In this document: positions 35,230 to 44,109 of the stretch, piece after piece
Position numbering within the stretch: position 1 is the stretch's first letter
Layout of the letters: every line of letters starts with the position of its first letter
NCBI RefSeq assembly: GCF_019977195.1
Contig: NZ_AP024643.1
Location: 4,870,452 to 4,934,451, forward strand
DNA: 64,000 bases
DNA from: Arthrobacter sp. StoSoilA2
Lineage (GTDB): Bacteria > Actinomycetota > Actinomycetes > Actinomycetales > Micrococcaceae
Direction of reading: 5' to 3'
Notes under the pieces: generated by a model
Seen by the model: only the letters and a program-made list of their open reading frames with translations
Told to the model about the DNA's origin: nothing
Databases searched by the model: none
Made by a program: the position numbers and the translations under genes

Positions 35230-36503
35230 GCCCCGCCCTCCCGGGCAGGCAGCGGCACCCGAAGGGCAACCACTGTTCCCTCGCCAGGCGCCGATTCGAT
35301 ATCCAGGCTGCCATCCAGCGCAGCCAGGCGTTCGCGAAGGCTTTGAAGCCCGATGCCGGTGCCGTCGCCGCGCGCTGTACCGGCCGCCGTCGACGGTTCA
35401 AAACCGATGCCGTCGTCGAAAACATCCAGGGTTACCTCCGAGCCGAGGAAGGACAAAGTCACGACGACGGCACTTGCGCGGGCGTGCGCCCATACGTTTG
35501 CAAGGGAAGCCTGGGCGGCCCGGAGCAGGGTGGTCTGGTAAGCATTGGGCAGGTCCAAGGGCGTGCCCACGAGCTCGAAACGGCAGCGCAGTGCGGTTCC
35601 CCGGGCGGCTGCTTCGGTCTCGGTCTTTTCGCAAAGCCTCCGCAAGGTATCCACCAGACCAGACTCTTCCAAAGCGGGCGGCCGAAGATCACGGACAAAA
35701 CTCCGGGCCTCGGCAAGGTTGGCCGATGCGGTCTCCTGTACGATCCTCAACCGTTCATTCGCGGTCTTCAGGTCCCCCTCGTCCAACGCTTTCCCCGCAG
35801 ACCTGCCCATCAGGATGATGCTGGAGAATCCCTGCGCCAAGGTGTCGTGAATTTCCCGGGCCAGCCGTTCGCGCTCTGTCAGGACCCCGGCGTCGTGCTG
35901 GGTCTTGGCCAATTCTGCCCGTGTTCGTCGGAGATCGTCAGCAACAATACGTTGGTGCTCGGCCTCCAGGAACAGGGCACGGTATGCCAGTCCCGTGACC
36001 ACAGCAAAACCAGCCCCGAACATGGGTCCCAGGACCATCGCGAGCTGCAGACCGCCGTCGGCCGGGCCCCGGCTGTGAAACCAGAGGGCACCAATCAGCA
36101 GAGCCGTGCTCACCACGATTGCCGGCAAGGCGAGGCGTCGGGGGAGTATGTGCAATTGGAGGAAGAAGAGTGGGAAGGCAACCCATGTGAAATCGCCGCT
36201 GACCAGCAGAAGCAACAGCCACAGGACCATCACGGCACCAAGCCACCAGCCTGAGTAAGGTGTGGGATCGAACCGGGTGGCATTGCCCGCGTGGCGTTTC
36301 TCGAGGACGGTTCCCGCGAGGTACACCAGGGCCAAGGCGGCTGACAGTGCCAGTCCAGCAATGACCGCCAACGGCGACGGACTGCCCGCAGTGCCTGCCA
36401 GGAGCCGCACCACTGCCACCAGCAGCAGCACGGCGAAGCCAACATGGAGACTTATCCGCAGCACACGGAGGATGGTGGCGGTGCCGGTAGGAGTCTCCTG
36501 CAT
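35226..36503 (-). CDS. Sensor histidine kinase (HisKA_3 type)
   Basis: This 425-residue kinase has an N-terminal membrane domain of about six helices with short loops, a short coiled segment, then LAREIHDTLAQGFSSII with the phospho-accepting His (about residue 219), and an ATPase domain ending in DDGIGFEP and GIGLQSLRERLAALDG. ATG 36503 (MQETPTG) was chosen. It lies divergent from an FtsX-type permease gene, a common arrangement in which the system responds to a drug and induces its own exporter. Confidence 0.92.
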   Translation of the reverse strand: MQETPTGTATILRVLRISLHVGFAVLLLVAVVRLLAGTAGSPSPLAVIAGLALSAALALVYLAGTVLEKRHAGNATRFDPTPYSGWWLGAVMVLWLLLLLVSGDFTWVAFPLFFLQLHILPRRLALPAIVVSTALLIGALWFHSRGPADGGLQLAMVLGPMFGAGFAVVTGLAYRALFLEAEHQRIVADDLRRTRAELAKTQHDAGVLTERERLAREIHDTLAQGFSSIILMGRSAGKALDEGDLKTANERLRIVQETASANLAEARSFVRDLRPPALEESGLVDTLRRLCEKTETEAAARGTALRCRFELVGTPLDLPNAYQTTLLRAAQASLANVWAHARASAVVVTLSFLGSEVTLDVFDDGIGFEPSTAAGTARGDGTGIGLQSLRERLAALDGSLDIESAPGEGTVVALRVPLPAREGGA

Positions 36504-36699
36504 GCGTCCCAGCCTATCCCCGCCCGTCACTCCACTCCCTCGAAATTCCGCGTCCCGAGGCAGGAATCAACCAATCGGATGATGGCCGGTTCAACCCCTT
36601 GAAGTGGGCGAATCCATCAGGTTCCCGATGTGCCCGGATCCATTGGACGGAAGAGTGGATTCAGCCGGGACCAAGCCCGCATCCAAGCAAAGGATTCTG

Positions 36700-37779
36700 A
36701 TGTTTCTAGCCATCCGCGACATCCGCTTCGCCAGGGGCCGCTTCGCGCTCATGGGAAGTGTTGTGGCCCTTATTACCCTGCTGCTGGTCATGCTTTCGGG
36801 GCTTACAGCCGGACTCGGAAACCAGTCGACATCGGCTATTGAATCACTGCCCGCACAGCAGATCGTCTTCGGTACACCGGCGGGCGGGGAGCCGAAGGCC
36901 TCCTACACCGAGTCTGAGGTTTCCAATGCCCAGCTCGAGGCCTGGCGGGAGCAACCCGGCGTTTCATCAGCACACGCAGTCGGCATCAGCCAAACCCGCA
37001 TCCAATCCTTGGCTGGCGGTGGTGCTCCGAACGGGACCGCAAATGTCGCAGTCTTTGGCGGTTTGACGGCTCCTGCCCCCGTCCAGGACGGGACGGTCGT
37101 GATCGGCAAAACCGTGGCCAAGGACCTGGGGCTCCAAGTCGGCAGCCGTGTCCGCGTCGGCGGGACGGAGCTGACTGTTTCAGAAGTTGTGCAGGACCAG
37201 TGGTACTCGCACACCGGCGTGGCCTGGACGACGCTCGATACCTGGCGGAAGATCGCCCACGCTCCTGAGGGCACCGCCACGGTCCTGGCCGTAAATTACG
37301 ACGCCGGTGCTTCAGTCAGCGTTGATGCCGCCAACGCTGCGGCCGGCACGGTGAGCATGGATCCCGTCGGCTCGTTCCAGGCTCTGGCCTCGTACAAGAG
37401 TGAGAACGGTTCGCTCATGCTCATGCAGGCATTTCTTTACGGCATCTCTGCCTTGGTGATCGTGGCCTTCCTTACCGTGTGGACAGTGCAGCGGACTCGT
37501 GACATCGCGGTCCTCAAAGCACTCGGCGGCTCTTCCAGGTACGTCCTCCGTGATGCGTTGGGCCAGGCCGCAATCGTGCTGCTGACCGGAGCAGCATGTG
37601 GCGGTTTGCTGGGCTTGGCGGGCGGACTTTTCGCGGCCAGCGCAGCGCCTTTCCTCGTCACGCCTTTGACCACCTTGGTGCCCGTTGCCGGCGTCGTTGT
37701 CCTGGGCCTGGGCGGCGCTGTCCTCGCGGTCCGCAAGGTCACCAAAGTCGACCCACTGTTTGCCCTCGGCGGTAACTAG
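36700..37779 (+). CDS. ABC transporter permease, FtsX/MacB type
   Basis: This encodes a 359-residue permease: one N-terminal helix, a large extracytoplasmic domain of about 200 residues, then three C-terminal helices including ALVIVAFLTVWTVQRTRDIAVLKALGGS, the FtsX signature. The ATG at 36700 has an AAAGGA site at normal spacing; the upstream open frame is not coding-like. The partner ATPase follows directly. The architecture resembles MacB-type systems that move substrates across the membrane by a mechanical action. Confidence 0.92.
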   Translation: MFLAIRDIRFARGRFALMGSVVALITLLLVMLSGLTAGLGNQSTSAIESLPAQQIVFGTPAGGEPKASYTESEVSNAQLEAWREQPGVSSAHAVGISQTRIQSLAGGGAPNGTANVAVFGGLTAPAPVQDGTVVIGKTVAKDLGLQVGSRVRVGGTELTVSEVVQDQWYSHTGVAWTTLDTWRKIAHAPEGTATVLAVNYDAGASVSVDAANAAAGTVSMDPVGSFQALASYKSENGSLMLMQAFLYGISALVIVAFLTVWTVQRTRDIAVLKALGGSSRYVLRDALGQAAIVLLTGAACGGLLGLAGGLFAASAAPFLVTPLTTLVPVAGVVVLGLGGAVLAVRKVTKVDPLFALGGN

Positions 37780-37809
37780 ATCTTGAACATTCCCAGAAAG
37801 GCATACATC

Positions 37810-38511
37810 GTGACCTCTGCTTTGAACCTCATCAACATCACTCTGGAGTACCCCGACGGCGATTCCACGCTCAAGGCCCTGGAGGCTGTAGACCTTGCAG
37901 TTGGGCGCGGCGAGTTCCTCTCCTTGGTGGGTCCGTCCGGTTCCGGCAAATCCTCGCTGTTGGCTGTTGCGGCCACGCTCGTGAAGCCCACCTCCGGACT
38001 CGTCGTCATCGATGGCCAGGACGTTTCCGCGCTCAAGGATGCCGAACGCACAGCCCTGCGGCGCGACAAGGTGGGCATCATCTTCCAGCAGCCCAATCTT
38101 CTTCCGTCCCTGACCGCCGTCGAGCAGCTGCTTATCCGGGACCACCTGCGCGGCAAGGCTGTCCGCGGAGCCCTTGGCAAAGCGCATGAACTACTGGAGA
38201 TCGTGGGCTTGGCGGCATCGGCGAACAAGAGGCCGCACCAGCTATCGGGCGGGCAGCGTCAGAGGGTGAACATCGCCAGGGCGCTCATGGGCCGCCCCAC
38301 CGTGTTGCTGGTGGACGAACCTACCGCAGCCTTGGATCACGAACGCAGTGAATCGATCGTCAGGTTGTTGCGGCGGATTACGGACGAGTTCTCCACCGCT
38401 ACTGTGATGGTCACGCACGACACCGAATTCCTGCCCCTCACAGACTCAGTGGCCACCATGCGTGACGGACAAATCAGCCCCGCCATCCACCCGTCCGTTC
38501 TGCCCAACTAG
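37810..38511 (+). CDS. ABC transporter ATP-binding protein, LolD/MacB type
   Basis: This 233-residue ATPase has Walker A GPSGSGKSS, signature LSGGQRQRVNIARAL, Walker B VLLVDEP and switch His in MVTHD. The GTG at 37810 follows AGAAAGG with 8-base spacing and is preferred over an upstream TTG. It forms an operon with the preceding FtsX-type permease. Its stop lies in a palindromic element also used by the convergent HxlR gene. Confidence 0.93.
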   Translation: MTSALNLINITLEYPDGDSTLKALEAVDLAVGRGEFLSLVGPSGSGKSSLLAVAATLVKPTSGLVVIDGQDVSALKDAERTALRRDKVGIIFQQPNLLPSLTAVEQLLIRDHLRGKAVRGALGKAHELLEIVGLAASANKRPHQLSGGQRQRVNIARALMGRPTVLLVDEPTAALDHERSESIVRLLRRITDEFSTATVMVTHDTEFLPLTDSVATMRDGQISPAIHPSVLPN

Positions 38512-38568
38512 GTCGCAGTAGAGCGCGTTTTGGACGTTCAGAACGCGCTTAACTGCTACTTAGTTGGG
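38503..38568. repeat. Intergenic palindromic repeat, copy 2, shared by two stop codons
   Basis: Outer arms CCCAACTAGGTCGCAGTA and TACTTAGTTGGG-type sequence enclose an inner GAGCGCGTTTTGG and CAGAACGCGCTT. It contains the TAG of the ABC ATPase and the TAA of the convergent HxlR gene, so it encodes the C-terminal Pro-Asn of both proteins. It probably acts as a bidirectional terminator. Confidence 0.75.
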
Positions 38569-38958
38569 TGAGCCGAGCAACAGATCGTCCTGCGCCTCGT
38601 CGTACGTATCGCGGGCTTCGAGAATCGTAGGGACGTGGCTCTCCGCCCACTGACGTAGAAGGGTGAGGGGCTGCAGGAGGGATTCACCCATCGGCGTTAG
38701 TTCGTAATCCACCCGCGGCGGCACCTGGGCGTGGACGGTCCGGGTAATGAGCCCATCGCGTTCCAGGGCACGCAGCGTCTGCGTCAGGACCTTCGGCGTG
38801 ACAACGTGGACCATCTTGCGCAGCTCCGAGAACCGCACGGGCCCGTCACCGAGGACTTGGATCACCAAAGACGCCCACTTGTCGCCAATTCTTTGGAAGA
38901 TCACGCGGGATGGGCAATTGGGATCCAGGATGTTCCCTGGCAGGCCATTAGTATCCAT
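38560..38958 (-). CDS. HxlR-family transcriptional regulator
   Basis: This encodes a 132-residue winged-helix regulator: CPSRVIFQRIGDKWASLVIQVL at the N-terminus, then FSELRKMVHVVTPKVLTQTLRALERDGLI and the basic wing VPPRVDYELTPMG. The single Cys15 sits at the N-terminal position that in some HxlR-family redox sensors (YodB, HypR) reacts with thiol-active quinones or aldehydes. It is divergent from an NAD(P)-binding protein, the classic layout of HxlR regulators and their detoxification targets. Confidence 0.93.
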   Translation of the reverse strand: MDTNGLPGNILDPNCPSRVIFQRIGDKWASLVIQVLGDGPVRFSELRKMVHVVTPKVLTQTLRALERDGLITRTVHAQVPPRVDYELTPMGESLLQPLTLLRQWAESHVPTILEARDTYDEAQDDLLLGSPN

Positions 38959-38987
38959 GAGGTAACTCAGTTCCTTTGAAGCTATCA

Positions 38988-39002
38988 GTATCCAATAGAT
39001 AC
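38988..39002. promoter_or_regulatory. Candidate HxlR operator
   Basis: GTATC, five bases, GATAC: an inverted repeat between the divergent hxlR-type gene and the NAD(P)-binding gene, 40 bases from the latter's start. Confidence 0.4.
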
Positions 39003-39041
39003 CTTCGTGTTATCGCAAGGATAGCAACCCAAAGGAGAGTC

Positions 39042-39647
39042 ATGAAAATCGCAGTCTACGGCGCAACGGGCATGGTCGGCAGTGAAATCGTCAATGAATC
39101 CATCACCCGCGGCCACGAAGTCACGGCAATCTCCCGCAAGGGCGCCGAGATCACCGGCGCAACGGCCCAGGCAGCCGATTTGGCCGACGCGGAGGTCTTC
39201 GCCTCCATTGCAAAGGACCACGACGTCGTTGTGCTGGCTACGGGCCCCAGCCGCACCGGCGGGGACCATGGAGAGTGGCTCGATGCCATGGCCACTGCAT
39301 ACAGCAACGCCGAAGGAACCCGCCTCATGATCGTTGGCGGTGCAGGCACCCTCGAGGTGGATGGCGTCCGACTTCTCGATTCCCCGGACTTCCCCGAGGC
39401 ATACAAGGCGGAAGCCACCACCGCCGCGAAGGCACTGGAAGCGGTCAAGCAGACTCCCGAGGACGTCGACTGGACGGTCCTTGCCCCCGCTCCCGTTATC
39501 CAGCCCGGTGAGCGTACCGGCAAATACAACGTGGCCAAGGACACTCCTGCCGGCACCACCATTTCCTCGCAGGACTACGCCGTCGCCATGCTGGATGAAA
39601 TCGAAAGCCCGGCCCACCGCCGGGCACGCTTCACGGCTGCAAACTAA
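39042..39647 (+). CDS. NAD(P)H-binding protein, atypical SDR
   Basis: This 201-residue single-domain Rossmann protein has the dinucleotide motif GATGMVGS near residue 7 and the TVLAPAPVIQPGERTGKY loop near the C-terminus. Such NmrA/YwnB-like proteins serve as quinone or aldehyde reductases or as redox sensors. The divergent HxlR gene probably regulates it. The ATG at 39042 with an AAAGGAG site is the supported start. Confidence 0.9.
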   Translation: MKIAVYGATGMVGSEIVNESITRGHEVTAISRKGAEITGATAQAADLADAEVFASIAKDHDVVVLATGPSRTGGDHGEWLDAMATAYSNAEGTRLMIVGGAGTLEVDGVRLLDSPDFPEAYKAEATTAAKALEAVKQTPEDVDWTVLAPAPVIQPGERTGKYNVAKDTPAGTTISSQDYAVAMLDEIESPAHRRARFTAAN

Positions 39648-39668
39648 CGCTTCGCGGCTGCAAACAAG

Positions 39669-41117
39669 CTAACCGATAGTCAGGCCGAGCCCGGGTACCG
39701 GCATCTGAAATATGTCCTTGAGGGCATGCTTCGCCGCATGGTACCCGGGCATCCCTGTAACACCAGGCCCGGGCGGGGTGGATGAAGAACACAAGTAGAC
39801 GCCCGGCATCGGTGTACGCCACGGAACATTGGACACTACTGGCCTCTGCACCAGACCCCGCATATCCAACAAACCTGCGCTGAAGTCGCCACCCACGTAG
39901 TTTTCGTTGTACGCGGCCAGATCAGCCGCCGTCGTGGTCTTCGAGGCAACCACCACATCCCGGAAGCCTGGGGCGTATCGCTCAATCCGTGCAGTGACAG
40001 CCTCAGCCATGTCCACATCTGAGCCAGCCGGCACATGGCAATACGTCCACAGAACGTGTCGCCCGGCCGGTGCCCGCGACGAGTCCACGAGGGACGGCTG
40101 GGAAACCAGCACGTAGGGCTCCGTTGGGTGTTTGCCCATGTCCACGAGGTTCTCGGATTCGGCCATGGCCATTCGCGAACCGCCCACGTGAACCGTCCCC
40201 GCCCGCCTCAGGCCAGGGGCAAGCCAGGGAACAGGTTCGGAGAGGATGTAGTCGACTTTGCAGGCTGCATTCCCGAAGCGGAATGCATCCAATGCCCGAC
40301 GATAGTTGCCGGGTATTTCAGCACCACCCAGACGAGCGAGCGTCGGAGGAGCAACATCCAGGAGGATGGCTTTTGCCGGCCTGACCTGGTCGAAAGAATC
40401 CACGCGCTCACCGGTGTGGATGGTGCCGCCGTGGGCAATGAGGTCCTCGGCCATTGCACCTGCGATAGCCGCGGATCCGCCCACAGGCACCACCCATCCG
40501 CCGGCGTGGGCCAGGACGGCGAGCAAGAGTCCGGCACCCGTGGAACTAAGCGCGGGCTGGGAACCCAACGCGTGGGACATTACGCCGGTCAACAAAGCCG
40601 GAGCAGCTTCTTCACGGAAGCGCCGGCCCCAGAACGGTGTTCCTTGGTCAAGGGTCGCGAGACCAAACAACAGAGCAGCAAGGGGATCCTTGGGCACGCG
40701 GAGAAGTTGGTTCGACGTAAAGTCCACGACGCCATTCACGCGTGACAGGAGGGGCGCAATCAGGCGACGATACGCTGGGCCGTCCGCCCCCAGCTCCATG
40801 GTGGTCCGTTCCAGCGACTGGTACGCGAGGGCGGCACCTCCCACGTCCAACGGCGTGCCGTGCTGGACGTCAGGCACGCGCAGCTCAATGCGCTGAGACA
40901 GGTCGAATTCCTTGAAGAAAGGAGACGCCAATGCCATTGGATGCACCGCGGAGCATACATCGTACAGATATCCCGGTTCGATCAGCTCGCTTGTCCGGGT
41001 CCCGCCTCCGATGGCATCGGCGGCCTCGTACAGATGCACCTCCAGCCCGGCGCGGGCCATGGTCACTGCCGCGGCCAGACCATTGGGACCAGAACCAACG
41101 ACGGCGACATCAGCCAT
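39669..41117 (-). CDS. CrtI/phytoene desaturase-like FAD oxidoreductase
   Basis: This 482-residue amine oxidase/CrtI-type flavoprotein has the N-terminal FAD site VAVVGSGPNGLAAAVTMARAG with EAADAIGGGTRT. The C-terminal segment CSSSTPPGPGVTGMPGYHAA is the conserved end of this family. It is closer to the uncharacterised NAD(P)/FAD proteins (pyridine nucleotide-disulphide type, PYROXD2-like) than to carotenoid desaturases. No other carotenoid gene is nearby. A GGAGG site precedes the ATG, which overlaps the upstream GT87 gene by eight bases. Confidence 0.85.
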   Translation of the reverse strand: MADVAVVGSGPNGLAAAVTMARAGLEVHLYEAADAIGGGTRTSELIEPGYLYDVCSAVHPMALASPFFKEFDLSQRIELRVPDVQHGTPLDVGGAALAYQSLERTTMELGADGPAYRRLIAPLLSRVNGVVDFTSNQLLRVPKDPLAALLFGLATLDQGTPFWGRRFREEAAPALLTGVMSHALGSQPALSSTGAGLLLAVLAHAGGWVVPVGGSAAIAGAMAEDLIAHGGTIHTGERVDSFDQVRPAKAILLDVAPPTLARLGGAEIPGNYRRALDAFRFGNAACKVDYILSEPVPWLAPGLRRAGTVHVGGSRMAMAESENLVDMGKHPTEPYVLVSQPSLVDSSRAPAGRHVLWTYCHVPAGSDVDMAEAVTARIERYAPGFRDVVVASKTTTAADLAAYNENYVGGDFSAGLLDMRGLVQRPVVSNVPWRTPMPGVYLCSSSTPPGPGVTGMPGYHAAKHALKDIFQMPVPGLGLTIG

Positions 41118-42621
41118 CGCTACCCACCTCCGACTGTTGGGGTGCTTTGGGTGCGGCAGGCTCAACCATTGAACGCCAGGGCAGAACCGACATGGACGGA
41201 TGAAGAAGGTTAATCCTGAGCCAATCCCTGGTGCCTTCGAAAGGCCCGCCATGGGGATCGTCTTCGCCCAAAGCGCGTAGGGGATCCTGCGATGGATCCA
41301 GGATATCCATCACCACCCTGGCCATCAGGTACGCCGTTGCAACCATGTGCAGCGCCACAGCCAGGACGTAGTAGGACATATCAATGTTGTGCTGCACGGA
41401 TCCACCGCTGGTGGCCATGCCCAGGTACATCCATATGGCAGCCCAGTGCAGGCCTTCAGCCGCCTGCCAAACCAGGAAGTCCCGCCAGCGCGGTCTCGCA
41501 AGGGCAAGGAGGGGAATGAGCCAGATGACGAACTGGGGGGAGTACACCTTGTTTGTGAGGATGAACGCCGCCACAATCAGGAAGGCCAGCTGGGCGATGC
41601 GGGGGCGCCTGGGCGCCGTCAAAGCCAGTGCACCGATCAACGCGCACGCAATGACAAAGAGGTTCAGCGCAAGCGAGTTGATAGTGGCGGCGTCAAGTTG
41701 GGTCCAATGAAGCCGATCGGCCACGAGGTTGAACGCGAACCACGGCGAGCTGTATCCGGCGGGCCGTTCCTGGGTGAATTCAAAGAAGTAGCGCCATCCT
41801 GATGGGTTCATCGCGGCGATCGGCAGGTTGACGGCCAGCCATGCCGCGGCAGCTGCAGCGGCAGTCATCCAGAAGGTCCGAAGACGACCAGTGCGCAGCG
41901 CCAACACCAAAATGGCACCGAGAATGAGGACGGGGTACAGCTTGGTGGCCGTTCCCAGCCCGATGCAGATTCCCGCCAGGATCAACTTGTCGCGGGAGAA
42001 GAAGTACATGGCCAACGCGAGCAGGGCCACAGCCCACATGTCCCAGTTGATGAACCCCGCAAGCACAATTCCGGGGGCCAGTGCCACCATGGCGGCATCC
42101 CAGGGGCGACGCTTGTTCATCCGGGCGGTCAGGAGGACGGTAATTATCCATACGGCAACAATCAGCATTGCGTTGACGTCGAAGTAGCCCAGAATGCGTT
42201 CCGTGCCCGGCCCTTGTCCCGGTACGAGCAGCGCGGTCAAGCCTGCGATGATCCCCATGAGGACCGGGTACTCAAACAAGCTGCCCTGCGTGAAGAAGGG
42301 GAACACGCCATCGCCCAGGCCACGGTTGCGGAAGAGCTCAGGGAAGTCGGAGTAGCACGTGGCGTAAAACTGTGTGGGCGTCTCCCAGCCATTGACGCGG
42401 CAATAGTCCTTCGCCAGGACGGCAAGCAGGGCAGCGATCACTGTGAGGACAACGAGGACGCGTTCAACCGTGAACGGCGCGGGGGAGATCTGTCCTGGAG
42501 CAGAGTGGCGGCCCAAGGGCCCGCCTACAACCTCCGTGAAGTTACGAAGCAGGGAGTCGCTGCGGCTTGGAACCACAAAGCGGGCACGTTTTCGCTGCCG
42601 GTGCGGCTTCGTCTCCTGCAT
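41110..42621 (-). CDS. GT87-like (DUF2029) polyprenyl-phosphate-mannose transferase
   Basis: This encodes a 503-residue integral membrane protein with about ten helices. The DUF2029/GT87 hallmark is an acidic loop after the first helix with an aromatic-rich stretch (VNGWETPTQFYATCYSDFPELF), then GLGTATKLYPVLILGA and WYSPQFVIWLIPLLALA-like segments (here VYSPQFVIW). Members such as PimE in mycobacteria use polyprenyl-phosphate mannose to extend envelope lipids or polysaccharides outside the cell. The gene overlaps the CrtI-like gene by eight bases. Confidence 0.87.
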   Translation of the reverse strand: MQETKPHRQRKRARFVVPSRSDSLLRNFTEVVGGPLGRHSAPGQISPAPFTVERVLVVLTVIAALLAVLAKDYCRVNGWETPTQFYATCYSDFPELFRNRGLGDGVFPFFTQGSLFEYPVLMGIIAGLTALLVPGQGPGTERILGYFDVNAMLIVAVWIITVLLTARMNKRRPWDAAMVALAPGIVLAGFINWDMWAVALLALAMYFFSRDKLILAGICIGLGTATKLYPVLILGAILVLALRTGRLRTFWMTAAAAAAAWLAVNLPIAAMNPSGWRYFFEFTQERPAGYSSPWFAFNLVADRLHWTQLDAATINSLALNLFVIACALIGALALTAPRRPRIAQLAFLIVAAFILTNKVYSPQFVIWLIPLLALARPRWRDFLVWQAAEGLHWAAIWMYLGMATSGGSVQHNIDMSYYVLAVALHMVATAYLMARVVMDILDPSQDPLRALGEDDPHGGPFEGTRDWLRINLLHPSMSVLPWRSMVEPAAPKAPQQSEVGSDG

Positions 42622-42689
42622 AAATCGAGCTTACCGTCAGGCAGCTTGGGTAACGCCACTGGAGCAGCTCTGGCCGACCGTTAAAAGGG

Positions 42690-42719
42690 GGAAGCCCACG
42701 CGTAGCCGCGTGGGCTTCC
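42690..42719 (-). terminator. Intrinsic terminator of the 46-residue gene
   Basis: A perfect 13-bp stem, GGAAGCCCACGCG with its complement, surrounds a 4-base loop. On the minus strand it is followed by CCCTTTTAA, a U-tract, so it terminates transcription of the small gene. Confidence 0.85.
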
Positions 42720-42775
42720 TGTGGTTCAGCATGCATGTGCGGCACCGGAAACTCCTTCGGAAGGGCTGAAGGGCA

Positions 42776-42916
42776 TCAACGGATGAGTCCCATCTGGTGC
42801 AGAACGACGAAGACGTCTTCACGGCCTTGCTTGAGCAACTGGTCGTTGAACAGCGTGCGTTCCTTGGGAGCATCGCTGCTCTTGTAGAAGCGCAGGTCCT
42901 TAGGGCGCTTTGGCAT
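42776..42916 (-). CDS. Small protein of 46 residues
   Basis: The sequence begins MPKRPKDLRFYKSSDAPKER and ends VFVVLHQMGLIR. It is soluble, basic at the N-terminus and hydrophobic at the end. A nearly perfect ribosome site AAAGGAGGTG lies seven bases before the ATG, and an intrinsic terminator follows 56 bases after the stop, so it behaves as a genuine monocistronic gene. No family is recognised. Small basic proteins of this type can be ribosome- or nucleic-acid-associated, but that is speculation. Confidence 0.7.
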   Translation of the reverse strand: MPKRPKDLRFYKSSDAPKERTLFNDQLLKQGREDVFVVLHQMGLIR

Positions 42917-43527
42917 GTGGTTCACCTCCTTTCATTGCAGAAAATTGCCGGAATTGGGCACAACAAATAGAGCCAATTGAATTCAGGGAAATCAAGGCAT
43001 AAAAGAGCGCACAAATAGCCCGACGCTAATAAGGGGTGTGAGCAGACCTGTGCGGGAGCAGCGAATGACCGTGCACAATTGCGTGTGCTTCCTGCAGTCG
43101 TCCCCAACAAGAAGCTGGTTCCGAACTTTGGGGAAACTGCGCACCCGTGGCTTGTTGCGTGGGTCTGCGCCTACAACTGACCGCTCAGAATGCCACCCTT
43201 GAGGGGTGGCCATGAAGACCGCCGGCGTTGGAGCCGGTCCGGTGGTTCAGGGAGTGGTCAGTGGTTCGAAAAATGCTTCGAAAAATGGCGTCGATCAGCG
43301 CAGGAGGCCGGGGTAGCAGTGACGGTCACATTCCATCCGCTAGTCAAAGTAATCATTTTTCCCAACCTCCTTTTCCGCTGTGGCATTACGTCCCGACTGA
43401 TTAACCGGGGTAATGCGCGCCTTGTTCCCGGCGGGTCGGTCTGGGAACAAGATATAAGCTACCCCATGAATAGGAGTCTTGGCCAGTGCAATTCGCTATT
43501 TAGCCAAAGTTTTTCTAAATTCGCGTT
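42917..43527. other. Gene-free stretch with several inverted repeats
   Basis: This 611-base region lies upstream of the 46-residue gene and after the histidine phosphatase stop. It holds GCATTAC/GTAATGC arms at 43383-43416, a 9-bp inverted repeat CTTGTTCCC/GGGAACAAG at 43421-43451 followed by TATAAG, a direct repeat of TTCGAAAAATG near 43265-43285, and a GCCACCC/GGGTGGC hairpin at 43192-43210. No protein gene was recognised. Confidence 0.5.
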
Positions 43528-44109
43528 TCAGAGACCCCAACGGACAATCGCAGGCGTCCGCTTATCCCATCCAAGCGTGCAAACTTTCGCAGTTCCAAGA
43601 ATGAAGTGACGACCTTCCTTGGCGTCCATTTCCAGCCACCGCGCCGTGAGAATACGGGAGAAATGCCCGTGTGCCACTACCAGGACATTGTCCATGCCCG
43701 ATTCCAGGACACGTCCAATGATCTTGTCGGCGCGGGCGGCCACTTCGTCCAGCGTTTCGCCGTTGGGCACGCCGTCCGTCCAGATGAGGTAGTCCGGATT
43801 GTCCTTGCGGATGAGGTCGGAGCTGACGCCCTCGTAGTCTCCGTAGTTCCATTCCACAGCCAGCGGTTCGTGGACAGCATCGGGAAAGCCTGCAAGTTCA
43901 GCCGTGCGGCGGGCGCGACGCAGTGGGGAGGTCAGAACGAGATCGAAGTCGATGCCCTCAAGGACTTTGCGCGCTTCGACAGCCTGCTGCTCACCCTCGA
44001 CCGTCAAGGGAAGGTCGGTCAAGCCTGTGTACTGGCCGCTCTTGGACCATTCCGTCTCGCCGTGGCGGAGGATCCAAAGTTGCGGACGCGGGGAGATCGC
44101 GGCGTTCAT
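43528..44109 (-). CDS. Histidine phosphatase family protein
   Basis: This 193-residue enzyme of the phosphoglycerate mutase fold has the catalytic His16 in LRHGETEWSKSGQYTG. It also has SPLRRARRTAEL, WNYGDYEG and VVAHGHFSRIL with the second catalytic His. The phosphohistidine mechanism serves many substrates (sugar phosphates, alpha-ribazole-5'-phosphate and others). ATG 44109 overlaps the cca stop by four bases, so the two are translationally coupled. Confidence 0.92.
   Translation of the reverse strand: MNAAISPRPQLWILRHGETEWSKSGQYTGLTDLPLTVEGEQQAVEARKVLEGIDFDLVLTSPLRRARRTAELAGFPDAVHEPLAVEWNYGDYEGVSSDLIRKDNPDYLIWTDGVPNGETLDEVAARADKIIGRVLESGMDNVLVVAHGHFSRILTARWLEMDAKEGRHFILGTAKVCTLGWDKRTPAIVRWGL

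Noticed and set aside
39669..41117. Carotenoid biosynthesis desaturase
   Set aside because: No crtB, crtE or crtY genes nearby, and the sequence is closer to generic FAD oxidoreductases of this fold.
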